A DNA stretch of 64,000 nt from Pseudoduganella rivuli (GTDB lineage Bacteria > Pseudomonadota > Gammaproteobacteria > Burkholderiales > Burkholderiaceae_D), in the NCBI RefSeq assembly GCF_009674485.1, contig NZ_WKJJ01000004.1:239076-303075 (forward strand), in the 5' to 3' direction. This document shows, in pieces, positions 54,673-62,938 of the stretch; positions within the stretch are counted from its first letter, which is position 1, and every line of letters starts with the position of its first letter. The notes under the pieces were generated by a model. It saw nothing but the letters and a program-made list of their open reading frames with translations, was not told where the DNA came from and searched no databases. The position numbers and the translations under genes were made by a program.

Positions 54673-55416
54673 ATGAAGAAGTTCGTCAAGGCTGCCGCTG
54701 TAACCGTTGCCGCCGCAGCCGCCCTGGTCTCAGGCAATGCGCAGGCGCACGGCATCTGGTTCGCCCAGCGCGCCACGCAACTGGCCCTGGTCTACGGCGT
54801 GGGCGCGGATGACCTCGATGCGTTGAAGCGCTGGCCGCTGGTGACCCACATGGCCGGCTACGATGCGGCAGGCAAAGCGGTGTCGGCCACGCTGGAGCCG
54901 GAAGGCAAGTTGCTGGTGGTTGACCTGCAAAGCCAGCCGGCCATCGTCACCGCCGTGCTGGACAACGGTACCTGGAGCCGCACGCCGGACGGGAAATGGC
55001 ACAAGAAAGGCCGCAATGAAGTGCCGGATTCGCAAATGAGCGAAAAAACCTTCAAATATGCGGTGCACCTGCGCGCACCGCTGGCGGCGCCGCTGCAGCC
55101 GTTGCCCGAGCAAACCCTGCAAGTGCTGCCGGTGGAAGCAAAGCTGCCCGAACAGTTGGGTCAGGCGATCAAGCTGCGTGTGCTGTACCAGGGCAAGCCG
55201 GTGGCCGGCGCGAAGGTCCTGCAAGACTATGTCAACGACCCGGATGCGACGCCCGTGCTGAGCGGCGCCGATGGCACGGTCACCCTCAAGGTCCGCAACC
55301 AGGGCTTGAATGTGATTGTCGCGATGTATGAGGTGCCATCGGAAGAGTCGGCGAAGTATGACCACGTCGAACACCTGGCGTCGTTGTCGTTCGTGCTCGC
55401 GCACAAGCCAGAGTAA
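54673..55416 (+). CDS. DUF4198 periplasmic protein
   Basis: A 247-residue exported protein with signal peptide ending NAQA-HGIW. The mature N-terminal His, an immunoglobulin-like C-terminal part (LRVLYQGKPVAGAKVLQDYVN) and overall layout match DUF4198, a family often found beside TonB receptors and likened to periplasmic metal-binding components. It follows the receptor by 11 bp with AAAGGA and is terminated by a 10-bp hairpin. The metal is unknown. Confidence 0.8.
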   Translation: MKKFVKAAAVTVAAAAALVSGNAQAHGIWFAQRATQLALVYGVGADDLDALKRWPLVTHMAGYDAAGKAVSATLEPEGKLLVVDLQSQPAIVTAVLDNGTWSRTPDGKWHKKGRNEVPDSQMSEKTFKYAVHLRAPLAAPLQPLPEQTLQVLPVEAKLPEQLGQAIKLRVLYQGKPVAGAKVLQDYVNDPDATPVLSGADGTVTLKVRNQGLNVIVAMYEVPSEESAKYDHVEHLASLSFVLAHKPE

Positions 55417-55433
55417 GCCGGAATAGCCACACC

Positions 55434-55472
55434 AGCGGCGCGGCGCTTGATAGCCCGCGCCGCTTTTTTTTT
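55434..55472 (+). terminator. intrinsic terminator after the DUF4198 gene
   Basis: AGCGGCGCGG (55434-55443) and CCGCGCCGCT (55455-55464) form a perfect 10-bp stem with an 11-nt loop, followed by nine T. Confidence 0.9.
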
Positions 55473-55642
55473 GACGTCGGCGCAGCTGCATTTGGGCGCC
55501 ATAGAAAATGCTGGGCGGGCTCCGGATTAAAAAGGAAACTGCGCCGAACAGACTGTATTACAGCATCTCCTCGGCACGCGAATCCCTAAACTAGTCTTCA
55601 TCGACCTGTCGTCAACCCCGCCAACTAAAGGAGATCCATCAA

Positions 55643-56347
55643 ATGGCACACCAACCTAAATTCATCAGCTTTGACTGCTATGGCACCCTCATCAACTTTG
55701 AAATGGGCCCCACTGCGAAACGGCTGTATGAAGACCGTGTTCCAGCCGCCCGCATGCCGGCTTTCCTGGACAGTTTCAAGTTTTACCGCCTTGACGAAGT
55801 GTTGGGCGATTGGAAGCCCTTCTTTGACGTCGTGGAAAACTCGCTGCAACGCACGTGCAAGGCGCATGGCATCGAATACCGCGCATCCGATGCACTGGCC
55901 ATGTATGCCGCCGTGCCAACCTGGCAGCCGCATCCGAACGTGGTGGAAACGCTGCAGGCGATCGCGCCGCACATTCCGCTGGTGATCCTGTCGAACTCGA
56001 TGGTGGATTTGATCCCGCACAGCGTCGCCCACCTGAAGGCGCCGTTCCATGCCGTCTATACCGCCGAGGAAGCGCGCGCCTACAAGCCACGCGCGCAAGC
56101 GTTCGAATACATGTTCGATCAACTGGGTTGCGGACCGGAAGACATGATGCACGTGTCGTCGAGCTTCCGCTACGACCAGATGACGGCAAACGACCTGGGC
56201 TTCAAGTACAAGGCATTCATCGACCGCGGCCACGAACCGATGTGCGATGGTTATGGCGTCGACCGCCTGACGGATTTCCGCCAGCTGGCGGGCCTGGTGG
56301 GTATCGATTTGCCGTCGAAGGCCGCCGGCGCCCAACGGGGTGCGTGA
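55643..56347 (+). CDS. type II haloacid-dehalogenase-like hydrolase, copy 3
   Basis: A 234-residue HAD protein with nucleophile Asp11 in FDCYGTL, SNSM motif II, Lys in YKPRAQAFEY, and SSSFRYDQMTANDLG. It is clearly more diverged than the other two copies. AAAGGAG precedes ATG 55643. Its stop overlaps the kinase start by one base (TGATG), so it belongs to the kinase/phospho-lyase operon. There it could act as a phosphatase opposing the kinase or hydrolyse a related intermediate (inference). Confidence 0.88.
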   Translation: MAHQPKFISFDCYGTLINFEMGPTAKRLYEDRVPAARMPAFLDSFKFYRLDEVLGDWKPFFDVVENSLQRTCKAHGIEYRASDALAMYAAVPTWQPHPNVVETLQAIAPHIPLVILSNSMVDLIPHSVAHLKAPFHAVYTAEEARAYKPRAQAFEYMFDQLGCGPEDMMHVSSSFRYDQMTANDLGFKYKAFIDRGHEPMCDGYGVDRLTDFRQLAGLVGIDLPSKAAGAQRGA

Positions 56348-57396
56348 TGGGGGATCATCACCTGAAGGCCGCCACGGCGCTCAGCACCGTGGCTCCCAAC
56401 TTGACGCTGGACGAGGTGACGGCCCTGGCAATCCACCTCTATGGCATCAATGGTAGCGCTACACCGCTGCCCGGGGAACGCGATCAGAATTGCCGCATCG
56501 AGACGGCGGATGGGCGCCGCTACGTCATCAAGATCAGCAATCCGTCCGAGCCGGTCGGCGTGGTCGATTTCCAGATCGCCGCGCTCGATCACATCGCCCG
56601 CGTATCGCCCGGCCTGCCGGTGCCGCGCATGGTGCGTACGCTCGATGGCCAAACGCGGGGTACGGTCACACTGGCCGGCGGGCTGACCGCCACGGTACGC
56701 ATGCTGACGTATCTCGACGGCGTGCAAATCCTTGAAACGCCACGGACGGCGTCCCAGCGGCGGTCCATGGGCACGCTGCTGGGCGGGCTCGATCTCGCGC
56801 TGCGCGATTTCAGCCACCCGGAGGCGACCCACGACTTGCTGTGGAACGTCTCGGCCGCGCACCGCCTGGCCGACAAGATCGACAGCGTGCTGGATCCGTC
56901 GCATCGTGCACTGGCCCAGGCGTTCATGCAGCGTTTCAACGACCACGTGTTGCCGCACCTGGCTTCGCTCAGGTCGCAAGTGATCCACAACGATATCCAC
57001 TTCTACAACGTGCTGGTGGCTCCCACCGACCATGAGCGTATCGTTGGCGTGATTGACTTTGGCGATATGCTGCATGCGCCGCTGGTGGGCGAGGTGGCGA
57101 CAGCCGCCGCCTTCCACATGAAGGGTTGCGCCGATCCGTTCGAAGGGCCGGCGCAATTCGTCGGCGCTTATCACGCGACCTTGCCGCTGACCGGGGCCGA
57201 GCAGGAAATCGTGGCCGACCTGATGGCGACACGCCACCTGATCACGGCATTGATTACCAACTGGCGCGCCGCGCGCTACCCGGAAAACCGCACTTACATC
57301 TTGCGCCACAATCCTGCCGCATGGGAAGGGCTGGCACAGATCGCCGATCTCTCCCGCAACGAAGCGCGCGACAGGTTACTGAAGGAAATTAAATGA
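56347..57396 (+). CDS. aminoglycoside-phosphotransferase-fold kinase, hydroxylysine-kinase-like
   Basis: A 349-residue APH-fold kinase. The catalytic loop HNDIHFYN is at 214-221 and the metal-binding GVIDFGD near 235-241. The N-lobe contains YVIKIS with the ATP-binding Lys. The overlap with a class III PLP gene (ATGA at 57393) matches the known pairing, in bacteria and as vertebrate partners, of hydroxylysine kinase with 5-phosphohydroxylysine phospho-lyase. By that analogy it phosphorylates the hydroxyl of 5-hydroxylysine or a similar amino alcohol. Substrate is inference. Confidence 0.78.
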   Translation: MGDHHLKAATALSTVAPNLTLDEVTALAIHLYGINGSATPLPGERDQNCRIETADGRRYVIKISNPSEPVGVVDFQIAALDHIARVSPGLPVPRMVRTLDGQTRGTVTLAGGLTATVRMLTYLDGVQILETPRTASQRRSMGTLLGGLDLALRDFSHPEATHDLLWNVSAAHRLADKIDSVLDPSHRALAQAFMQRFNDHVLPHLASLRSQVIHNDIHFYNVLVAPTDHERIVGVIDFGDMLHAPLVGEVATAAAFHMKGCADPFEGPAQFVGAYHATLPLTGAEQEIVADLMATRHLITALITNWRAARYPENRTYILRHNPAAWEGLAQIADLSRNEARDRLLKEIK

Positions 57397-58742
57397 AAAG
57401 CACAAGCACAATCGACCTCAATATGGTGAACGCCTACATCCCCGGGCGCGCCAACGTGGGACCGGCCACTGCGGCCATGATCGAACGGCGCGATGCGCTG
57501 CTGGGCCCCGCGTACCGGCTGATGTATGAACACCCGCTGCACATCGTGCGCGGCGAAGGCGCCTGGCTGATCGATGCGGATGGCCGCCGCCACCTTGACG
57601 TGTACAACAATGTGGCGTCCCTCGGGCATTGCCATCCTGCGATCACGGAAGCCATTTGCACGCAAGTGCGCAAGTTGGCGACCAATACCCGCTACCTGCA
57701 CGACACCATCCTGGAACTGGCCGAGCGCTTGCTGGCGACCGTGCCGGGCACGGAGTTGGCGCACCTGATGCTGACGTGCTCCGGCAGCGAAGCCAACGAC
57801 CTGGCGTACCGCATTGCCCAGACCCGCACCGGCGGCGTCGGCATGATCGTGACGGACACCGCGTACCACGGCTTTACCGACGCCGTGTCGAAATTTTCGC
57901 CATCGCTGGGTGAAAACGTCGACCTGGGCGCACATGTACGCGTGGTTCCAGCGCCGCGCCAGTATCACGCCGAAGGCGCCGACGTTGCCGACACGTTTAC
58001 ACGCGATGTCGAAGCGGCCATCGCGGATTTGAAGCGCCATGGCATCCAGCCGGCGGCGCTGATTGTCGATACCATGTTTACCAGCGATGGTATCTTGCCG
58101 GGGCCGGTTGGGCTGTTGAAAGGCGCCGTTGAAGCCATCAAGCGGGCCGGGGGCCTGTTCATTGCCGATGAAGTGCAGCCCGGCTTTGGCCGGACCGGCG
58201 AGCACATGTGGGGTTTCCAGCGCCATGGCGTGCAGCCGGACATCGTCACCATGGGCAAGCCAATGGGCAATGGCCAGCCGGTGGCGGGACTGCTGGCCAC
58301 GGCGGATGTGCTGGGACGGTTCGGGGAAAACTCGCGCTACTTCAACACGTTTGCCGGCAATACCGTGTCGTGCGCGGCGGCGCTGGCGGTGATCGATACG
58401 ATTGAACGTGATCAGCTGATCCAGCACGCGGCCGGCGTCGGCAAGGTTTTGCGCGACGGCATTGCCGCCCTGGCCAGCCGCCATGAAGCCATCGGCGATG
58501 TGCGCGGCGTGGGCATGTTTGTCGGCGTTGAACTGGTATCGGACCGCGCATTGCGCACGCCCGACCGCGCACTGACCACCCGTGTCGTCAACCACATGCG
58601 TGACCAGGGTATTTTGCTCAGCGCCTGCGCAAAGGGCCATAATGTGCTGAAAGTACGGCCGCCGCTGGTGCTGACGGCCGAGGAAGCGCAACTGGTGATC
58701 TCGGCGCTGGATGACGCCCTGAGCGCGGCGCAGCGGACGTAA
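57393..58742 (+). CDS. class III PLP enzyme, phospho-lyase type (AGXT2L-like)
   Basis: A 449-residue PLP enzyme. PLP-binding SGSEANDLAYRIA lies near 130, FIADEVQPGFGRTG follows, and Schiff-base Lys289 is in TMGKPMGNGQPVAG. That last segment and YFNTFAGNTVSCAAALAV closely match ethanolamine-phosphate and 5-phosphohydroxylysine phospho-lyases, which eliminate phosphate and ammonia to give a semialdehyde. The overlapping upstream kinase supports a phospho-lyase rather than an ordinary transaminase. An Lrp-type regulator gene follows. Confidence 0.85.
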   Translation: MKSTSTIDLNMVNAYIPGRANVGPATAAMIERRDALLGPAYRLMYEHPLHIVRGEGAWLIDADGRRHLDVYNNVASLGHCHPAITEAICTQVRKLATNTRYLHDTILELAERLLATVPGTELAHLMLTCSGSEANDLAYRIAQTRTGGVGMIVTDTAYHGFTDAVSKFSPSLGENVDLGAHVRVVPAPRQYHAEGADVADTFTRDVEAAIADLKRHGIQPAALIVDTMFTSDGILPGPVGLLKGAVEAIKRAGGLFIADEVQPGFGRTGEHMWGFQRHGVQPDIVTMGKPMGNGQPVAGLLATADVLGRFGENSRYFNTFAGNTVSCAAALAVIDTIERDQLIQHAAGVGKVLRDGIAALASRHEAIGDVRGVGMFVGVELVSDRALRTPDRALTTRVVNHMRDQGILLSACAKGHNVLKVRPPLVLTAEEAQLVISALDDALSAAQRT

Positions 58743-58776
58743 GCAAGCTACATTGGGGCCGATGGCGGCGTGAACT

Positions 58777-59280
58777 ATGCGATCTTCAATTTCCCTGGAC
58801 CCGTTCGACATTAAAATCCTTGCGCATCTGCAGCGCGAAGGACGCTGTTCGAATGTGGATCTGGCGAACGCCATCGGCCTCAGTGAAAGCCCGTGCCTGG
58901 CCCGCACCAAACGGCTGGAGGAAGGCGGCATCATCCGCGGCTACGGCGCGCAGGTCGCGCTGGAAAAACTGGGCAGCCACGTCATCGTGTTTTGCGAAGT
59001 GACCCTCGGCAGCCACCGGACCGACGATTTACGCCGCTTTGAATGCCACGCCGCCAGGTATGGGGAAATCGTCGAGTGCTACAACATTTGCGGCGGCTAC
59101 GATTACCTGCTGAAAATCGTGGCGCCCGGTGTCACACATTTCCAGGCGCTGATGGAGCAGCTGCTGGACGACGCGATCGGCATCGTGAAATACTCCAGCC
59201 GCATCGTCTTGCGCCAGACGCTCGCCGGGCGCGGCGAGCCGCTGCGGGTGCTCATCACCGGCAAGCCGAGCTGGGAGTAA
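58777..59280 (+). CDS. Lrp/AsnC family transcriptional regulator, copy 2
   Basis: A 167-residue regulator. The N-terminal winged HTH (about residues 8-42, with SNVDLANAIGLSESPCLAR) is followed by a RAM domain with VECYNICGGYDYLLKI. It diverges clearly from copies 1 and 3, which resemble each other. It sits 34 bp after the phospho-lyase gene on the same strand, so it is probably a local sensor of that pathway's amino acid. Confidence 0.92.
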   Translation: MRSSISLDPFDIKILAHLQREGRCSNVDLANAIGLSESPCLARTKRLEEGGIIRGYGAQVALEKLGSHVIVFCEVTLGSHRTDDLRRFECHAARYGEIVECYNICGGYDYLLKIVAPGVTHFQALMEQLLDDAIGIVKYSSRIVLRQTLAGRGEPLRVLITGKPSWE

Positions 59281-59392
59281 TGCGGCCGGCCGGCGCCAGG
59301 TGTGCCCGCTCCGCGTCATCCATGGCCAAGCCGGTCCTCATGGCGGGCGCGATCAAGTCCGGGAACGAATTGCCATCGTAGAAGGCCGGTTT

Positions 59393-59893
59393 TTATGGGG
59401 ATTCCTGTTCGCAGAACAGCTTGTCGATCGGATAGTGGCTCTTGACGAACGGCGACTTCATAACGATGTAGCTGAAATACTTTTCGATGTGGGCGTTCTG
59501 CCCCAGCACATCTTCCACCAGGCTTTGGTAGTGGATCACGTTGCGGGTCACAAATTTCAGCAGGTAGTCGAAACCGCCGCTGACCAGGTGGCATTCCACC
59601 ACTTCATCGATGTCGCGGATGATGGCTTCGAACTTCATGATGTCTTCACGGCGGTGGTCCTGCAAGGTCACCTGGGTGAATACGGTCTGCATGCCGCCCA
59701 GTTTATCGAGCATCAGGCGGGCGCCGTAGCCGGTGATGTAGCCGGCCTTTTCCAGCCGCTTGACGCGCAGCAGGCAAGGGCTGGGCGACAGGCCGACCGC
59801 GTCGGCCAGGTCCACGTTGGTGGTGCGGCCGTTACGCTGCAATTGGGCGAGGATGCGCAGGTCGATACGATCCAGTTTAGGTACGTCCAGCAT
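59393..59893 (-). CDS. Lrp/AsnC family transcriptional regulator, copy 3
   Basis: A 166-residue regulator with the same layout as copy 1. The HTH contains TNVDLADAVGLSPSPCL and the RAM domain ECHLVSGGFDYLLKFVTR, both identical or nearly so in copy 1. It is transcribed behind GNAT3 with a 49-bp gap, so it probably shares that promoter. It may bind the repeated island motif (inference). Confidence 0.92.
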   Translation of the reverse strand: MLDVPKLDRIDLRILAQLQRNGRTTNVDLADAVGLSPSPCLLRVKRLEKAGYITGYGARLMLDKLGGMQTVFTQVTLQDHRREDIMKFEAIIRDIDEVVECHLVSGGFDYLLKFVTRNVIHYQSLVEDVLGQNAHIEKYFSYIVMKSPFVKSHYPIDKLFCEQESP

Positions 59894-59942
59894 GATTTTT
59901 CCCTTCCGGCGGGCAGGGCGCCTGGCCGGTATATTGTTATGG

Positions 59943-60800
59943 TTATCCGAACGCCTGGTTCAGCAGCGCGTATTGCGTGATGGCCGGATCCGGCCGTGAC
60001 GGTTCGCCACGCACCATGACCGGTACGGTTTTATCGACCTGCAGCATGCCCATGTCCGTCAGCCACGGGCTGAGCTGATGCTCGCCCGGGACATCCACGC
60101 GCACGAACGATCCTGCGTAGCTGCCCGCCCAATGCGCAATCAGCGCCTTGGCGCGGTGAATGTCCGGCGCCACCACGGGCCCGATCACATAGCCGAGTCC
60201 GTACCGGCGCAGGGCGGCGAATCCGATCAAGCCATCGTACAGGTCGATGGCCACGCAATTGGCGACGTTCAGCAAGTGCTTGAGCACTGTACCCCGTGGA
60301 AAACCCGATGCGCGGCTGGCCAGGTCGGCCAGCGCGGCATCGTCAAGTGAGCTGACGGGACGGATGCGCTCACCTTCGCCCAGCGGAATGAACGGCGCCT
60401 GGTAAACGGTCCCCTGATGCTGGTGCACCGTGCCGGTCTGGACAAAGCCCAGCCTTTTACAAATGGGCACGCCCTCCAGTGTGGCATGCAGCAGCAGGGT
60501 GCGATGGCCATGCTCGCGCAGCATGCGGTCAACCAGTTCGCGGCCGATGCCCTGGCCTTGGCGGGCGGGGGCAACGATGATCATGCCCAGCGACGCATAA
60601 TCGCTGCCGTGGACCCAGCACATGGCCGTCCCCACCAGGCCTGACTCGTCTTCCGCGACGATGCCGGCGCCCAGTTCCAGCACGAATTGCCAGTCCTGCA
60701 GCCGGTGCGGCCACAGTACCGAGGTCGACAGCTTTTGCGCCGCCGGCAGATCGTCTGCCGTCATCTCCCGGTACCTGATACCTCTGTGTTGAGTATTCAT
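59943..60800 (-). CDS. two-domain GNAT acetyltransferase, copy 3
   Basis: A 285-residue paralogue of the two earlier GNATs. It has LPAAQKLSTSVLWPHRLQDW at the N terminus, the CoA-binding ARQGQGIGRELVDRML segment, and YVIGPVVAPDIHRAKALIAHW in the second half. ATG 60800 follows AGGA. It is divergent from the second [2Fe-2S]/FAD dehydrogenase operon and followed by Lrp copy 3. Confidence 0.82.
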   Translation of the reverse strand: MNTQHRGIRYREMTADDLPAAQKLSTSVLWPHRLQDWQFVLELGAGIVAEDESGLVGTAMCWVHGSDYASLGMIIVAPARQGQGIGRELVDRMLREHGHRTLLLHATLEGVPICKRLGFVQTGTVHQHQGTVYQAPFIPLGEGERIRPVSSLDDAALADLASRASGFPRGTVLKHLLNVANCVAIDLYDGLIGFAALRRYGLGYVIGPVVAPDIHRAKALIAHWAGSYAGSFVRVDVPGEHQLSPWLTDMGMLQVDKTVPVMVRGEPSRPDPAITQYALLNQAFG

Positions 60801-61238
60801 GTGCTGTTCCTGTTCCGTGGTCTGGCAGTCAGGCCACCGGTTCCAGACTATCTTGCCGCGATCCTTTGAGCAGGAAAAGGGGGGAGAGTCAATTCGACAG
60901 GAAGTGCTGCCGGCGGCACTGCAAATAAGTGCATATGCCGTTTGTGGCGCCGGATGGCGCAGAAAATTCTTCATCACCTGGTGCGCAATAACCATTCGCG
61001 CCGCGATCCGCGCGGTTGAATGCCATGGTGTGCGGGAGCCTTGTCGACGAGGCGAAAATGCGTTGCTGGAAGCGTGGCAGATTATGCCAGTCCAGTCTTG
61101 AAAAATACATTTTTCTGCGAACTTTCGGCCTGAAAATGGGACGGCCGTGCAGGCCGTGCATGGTGTAATGAGTAGCCCCAAGCCGTGTCTTGAACTGCTG
61201 GCAGCGCGGCGAAACTCTCTGAAGATGGATACTGAAAC
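60801..61238. promoter_or_regulatory. divergent control region GNAT3/dehydrogenase copy 2
   Basis: A 438-bp region with no supported gene. TATCTTGCC (60849-60857) is the GNAT3 promoter-like element, 49 bp from its ATG. GGCAGATTATGC (61076-61087) and GCATGGTGTAATG (61158-61170) are exact copies of the two elements before HAD2 (39664 and 39747). Confidence 0.55.
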
Positions 61239-61580
61239 ATGATCAACATATCAAGACCAAAACCGGGTTTCAGCAGCAGCCGGTTTGCCCGCCTGGCTGA
61301 AACGGGACGCCCGGCCGTGCGCATCGTCATCGATGGCCGCCCGGCGGAAGCGCTGGCCGGCGACACGCTGATGGTGGCGATCCTCAACAATGCCCGCCAA
61401 TTACGTGCATCCGAATTTGGCGACGGCAAGCGCTCCGGCTTTTGCCTGATGGGCGCGTGCCAGGATTGCTGGGTCTGGACCGTGGATGGCGGACGGCTGC
61501 GCGCCTGCACCACCGTGGTGGAAGAGGACATGCATATCATCACCCAACAACCGGAGGCGACATGGCCCAACCCCGCGTAA
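61239..61580 (+). CDS. (2Fe-2S)-binding small subunit of a heterotrimeric amine dehydrogenase, copy 2
   Basis: A 113-residue protein with Cys69, Cys74, Cys77 and Cys90 in the same spacing as copy 1 and an N terminus about 11 residues longer. It overlaps the alpha-subunit gene by 19 bp, just as in copy 1. It is the first gene of its operon, behind the shared promoter elements. Confidence 0.87.
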   Translation: MINISRPKPGFSSSRFARLAETGRPAVRIVIDGRPAEALAGDTLMVAILNNARQLRASEFGDGKRSGFCLMGACQDCWVWTVDGGRLRACTTVVEEDMHIITQQPEATWPNPA

Positions 61581-62938
61581 TCATCATCGGCGCCGGCCCT
61601 GCGGGCGTGCGCTGTGCGCAAACCCTGGTGGCGGCCGGCTTGCGGCCGACCGTGGTCGACGAGAACCGCCGTGACGGCGGCCAGATCTACCGCCGCCAGC
61701 CGGACAATTTTACGCGTCCGTACGCGAAGCTGTACGGCACGGAAGCGGCCAGCGCACAGTCGCTGCACGAGAGCTTCGACGCCTTGCGCGCCAGGGTCGA
61801 TTACCTGCCCGAAACGCTGGCGTGGAACATCGCCGATGGCCATCTGCACGTGATGCATGAGCAGCGCACGCGCAGCCTGCCTTACGATGCGCTGGTGATC
61901 TGCTCCGGCGCGACAGATCGACTGATGCCCGTCAAGGGCTGGCATTACCCCGGCACCTACAGCCTGGGCGCGTCGCAGATCGCGCTGAAGGCGCAAGCGT
62001 GCGCCATCGGCCGCCAGATCGTGTTCATGGGCACGGGGCCGCTGCTGTACCTGGTGGCGGCGCAATACGTGAAAGCCGGTGCGCAGATCGCGGCGGTGCT
62101 CGACACGTCGCCCTTCATGCGCCGCGTGGCGGCGTTGCCGAAATTGCTGGCGAGGCCAAACGTGCTGCGCAACGGCTTTGCGCTGGTGGCGAGCTTGAAG
62201 AGGGCCGGCGTGCAGGTGTTGACGGGTATTATGCCGCTGGAAATCAAGGGCTCGCCGGAAACCGGCGTGCAGGGCGTGGTGATCCGCGACAACCGCGGCG
62301 ATGAGCGCTCCTTCGAATGCGACGCGGTGGCGATGGGCTATCACCTGCGTCCGGAAACGCAGTTGGCCGACCTGGCGCGTTGCGCGTTCCGCTTCGACCA
62401 CGAATCGCGCCAATGGCTGCCGGAAGTGGGCGAAGACGGCCGCACATCGGTGCCGGGCGTGTACCTGGCCGGTGACGGCATGAAAGTGCTGGGCGCGGAC
62501 GGGGCGGAAATCGGCGGCAGGCTGGCGGCGCTGGCGGTGCTGAAGGATAGCAACTACCCCGTGGCGGAAGACGAATTATTTGCGCTGCGGGCGCGGCAGG
62601 CCGGCATGGAGCGCTTCCGCCGGGGCCTGGTGCAAGCGTTCCCGTGGCCGGCCCAGCAAGCCGCGCAATTGCCCGATGAAGCCATTGTGTGCCGTTGCGA
62701 AGCCATCACGGCGGGCGAACTGCGGCGCACCGTGTGCGACAAGGGCGCGCGGGAAGCCAACCGCGCCAAGGCGCTGTGCAGGGTCGGCATGGGGCGTTGC
62801 CAGGGACGGTATTGTGGCCATGCGGGGGCGGAAGTGATTGCGCACGCCGCCGGCATGCCGCTGGAACAGGTAGGGCGCTTGCGCGGGCAGGCGCCGGTCA
62901 AGCCGCTGCCGATCGCGGTACGGGAGGAACAGCAATGA
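61562..62938 (+). CDS. NAD(P)/FAD-dependent oxidoreductase alpha subunit with BFD-like domain, copy 2
   Basis: A 458-residue protein, the same length as copy 1 and differing at a modest number of positions. It has GAGPAG at 10-15, FMGTGPLLYL near 154, VCRCEAITAGEL near 376 and RCQGRYCG near 411. It is probably the electron-transfer subunit of a second amine dehydrogenase. Near-identity with copy 1 indicates recent duplication. Confidence 0.9.
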   Translation: MAQPRVIIIGAGPAGVRCAQTLVAAGLRPTVVDENRRDGGQIYRRQPDNFTRPYAKLYGTEAASAQSLHESFDALRARVDYLPETLAWNIADGHLHVMHEQRTRSLPYDALVICSGATDRLMPVKGWHYPGTYSLGASQIALKAQACAIGRQIVFMGTGPLLYLVAAQYVKAGAQIAAVLDTSPFMRRVAALPKLLARPNVLRNGFALVASLKRAGVQVLTGIMPLEIKGSPETGVQGVVIRDNRGDERSFECDAVAMGYHLRPETQLADLARCAFRFDHESRQWLPEVGEDGRTSVPGVYLAGDGMKVLGADGAEIGGRLAALAVLKDSNYPVAEDELFALRARQAGMERFRRGLVQAFPWPAQQAAQLPDEAIVCRCEAITAGELRRTVCDKGAREANRAKALCRVGMGRCQGRYCGHAGAEVIAHAAGMPLEQVGRLRGQAPVKPLPIAVREEQQ

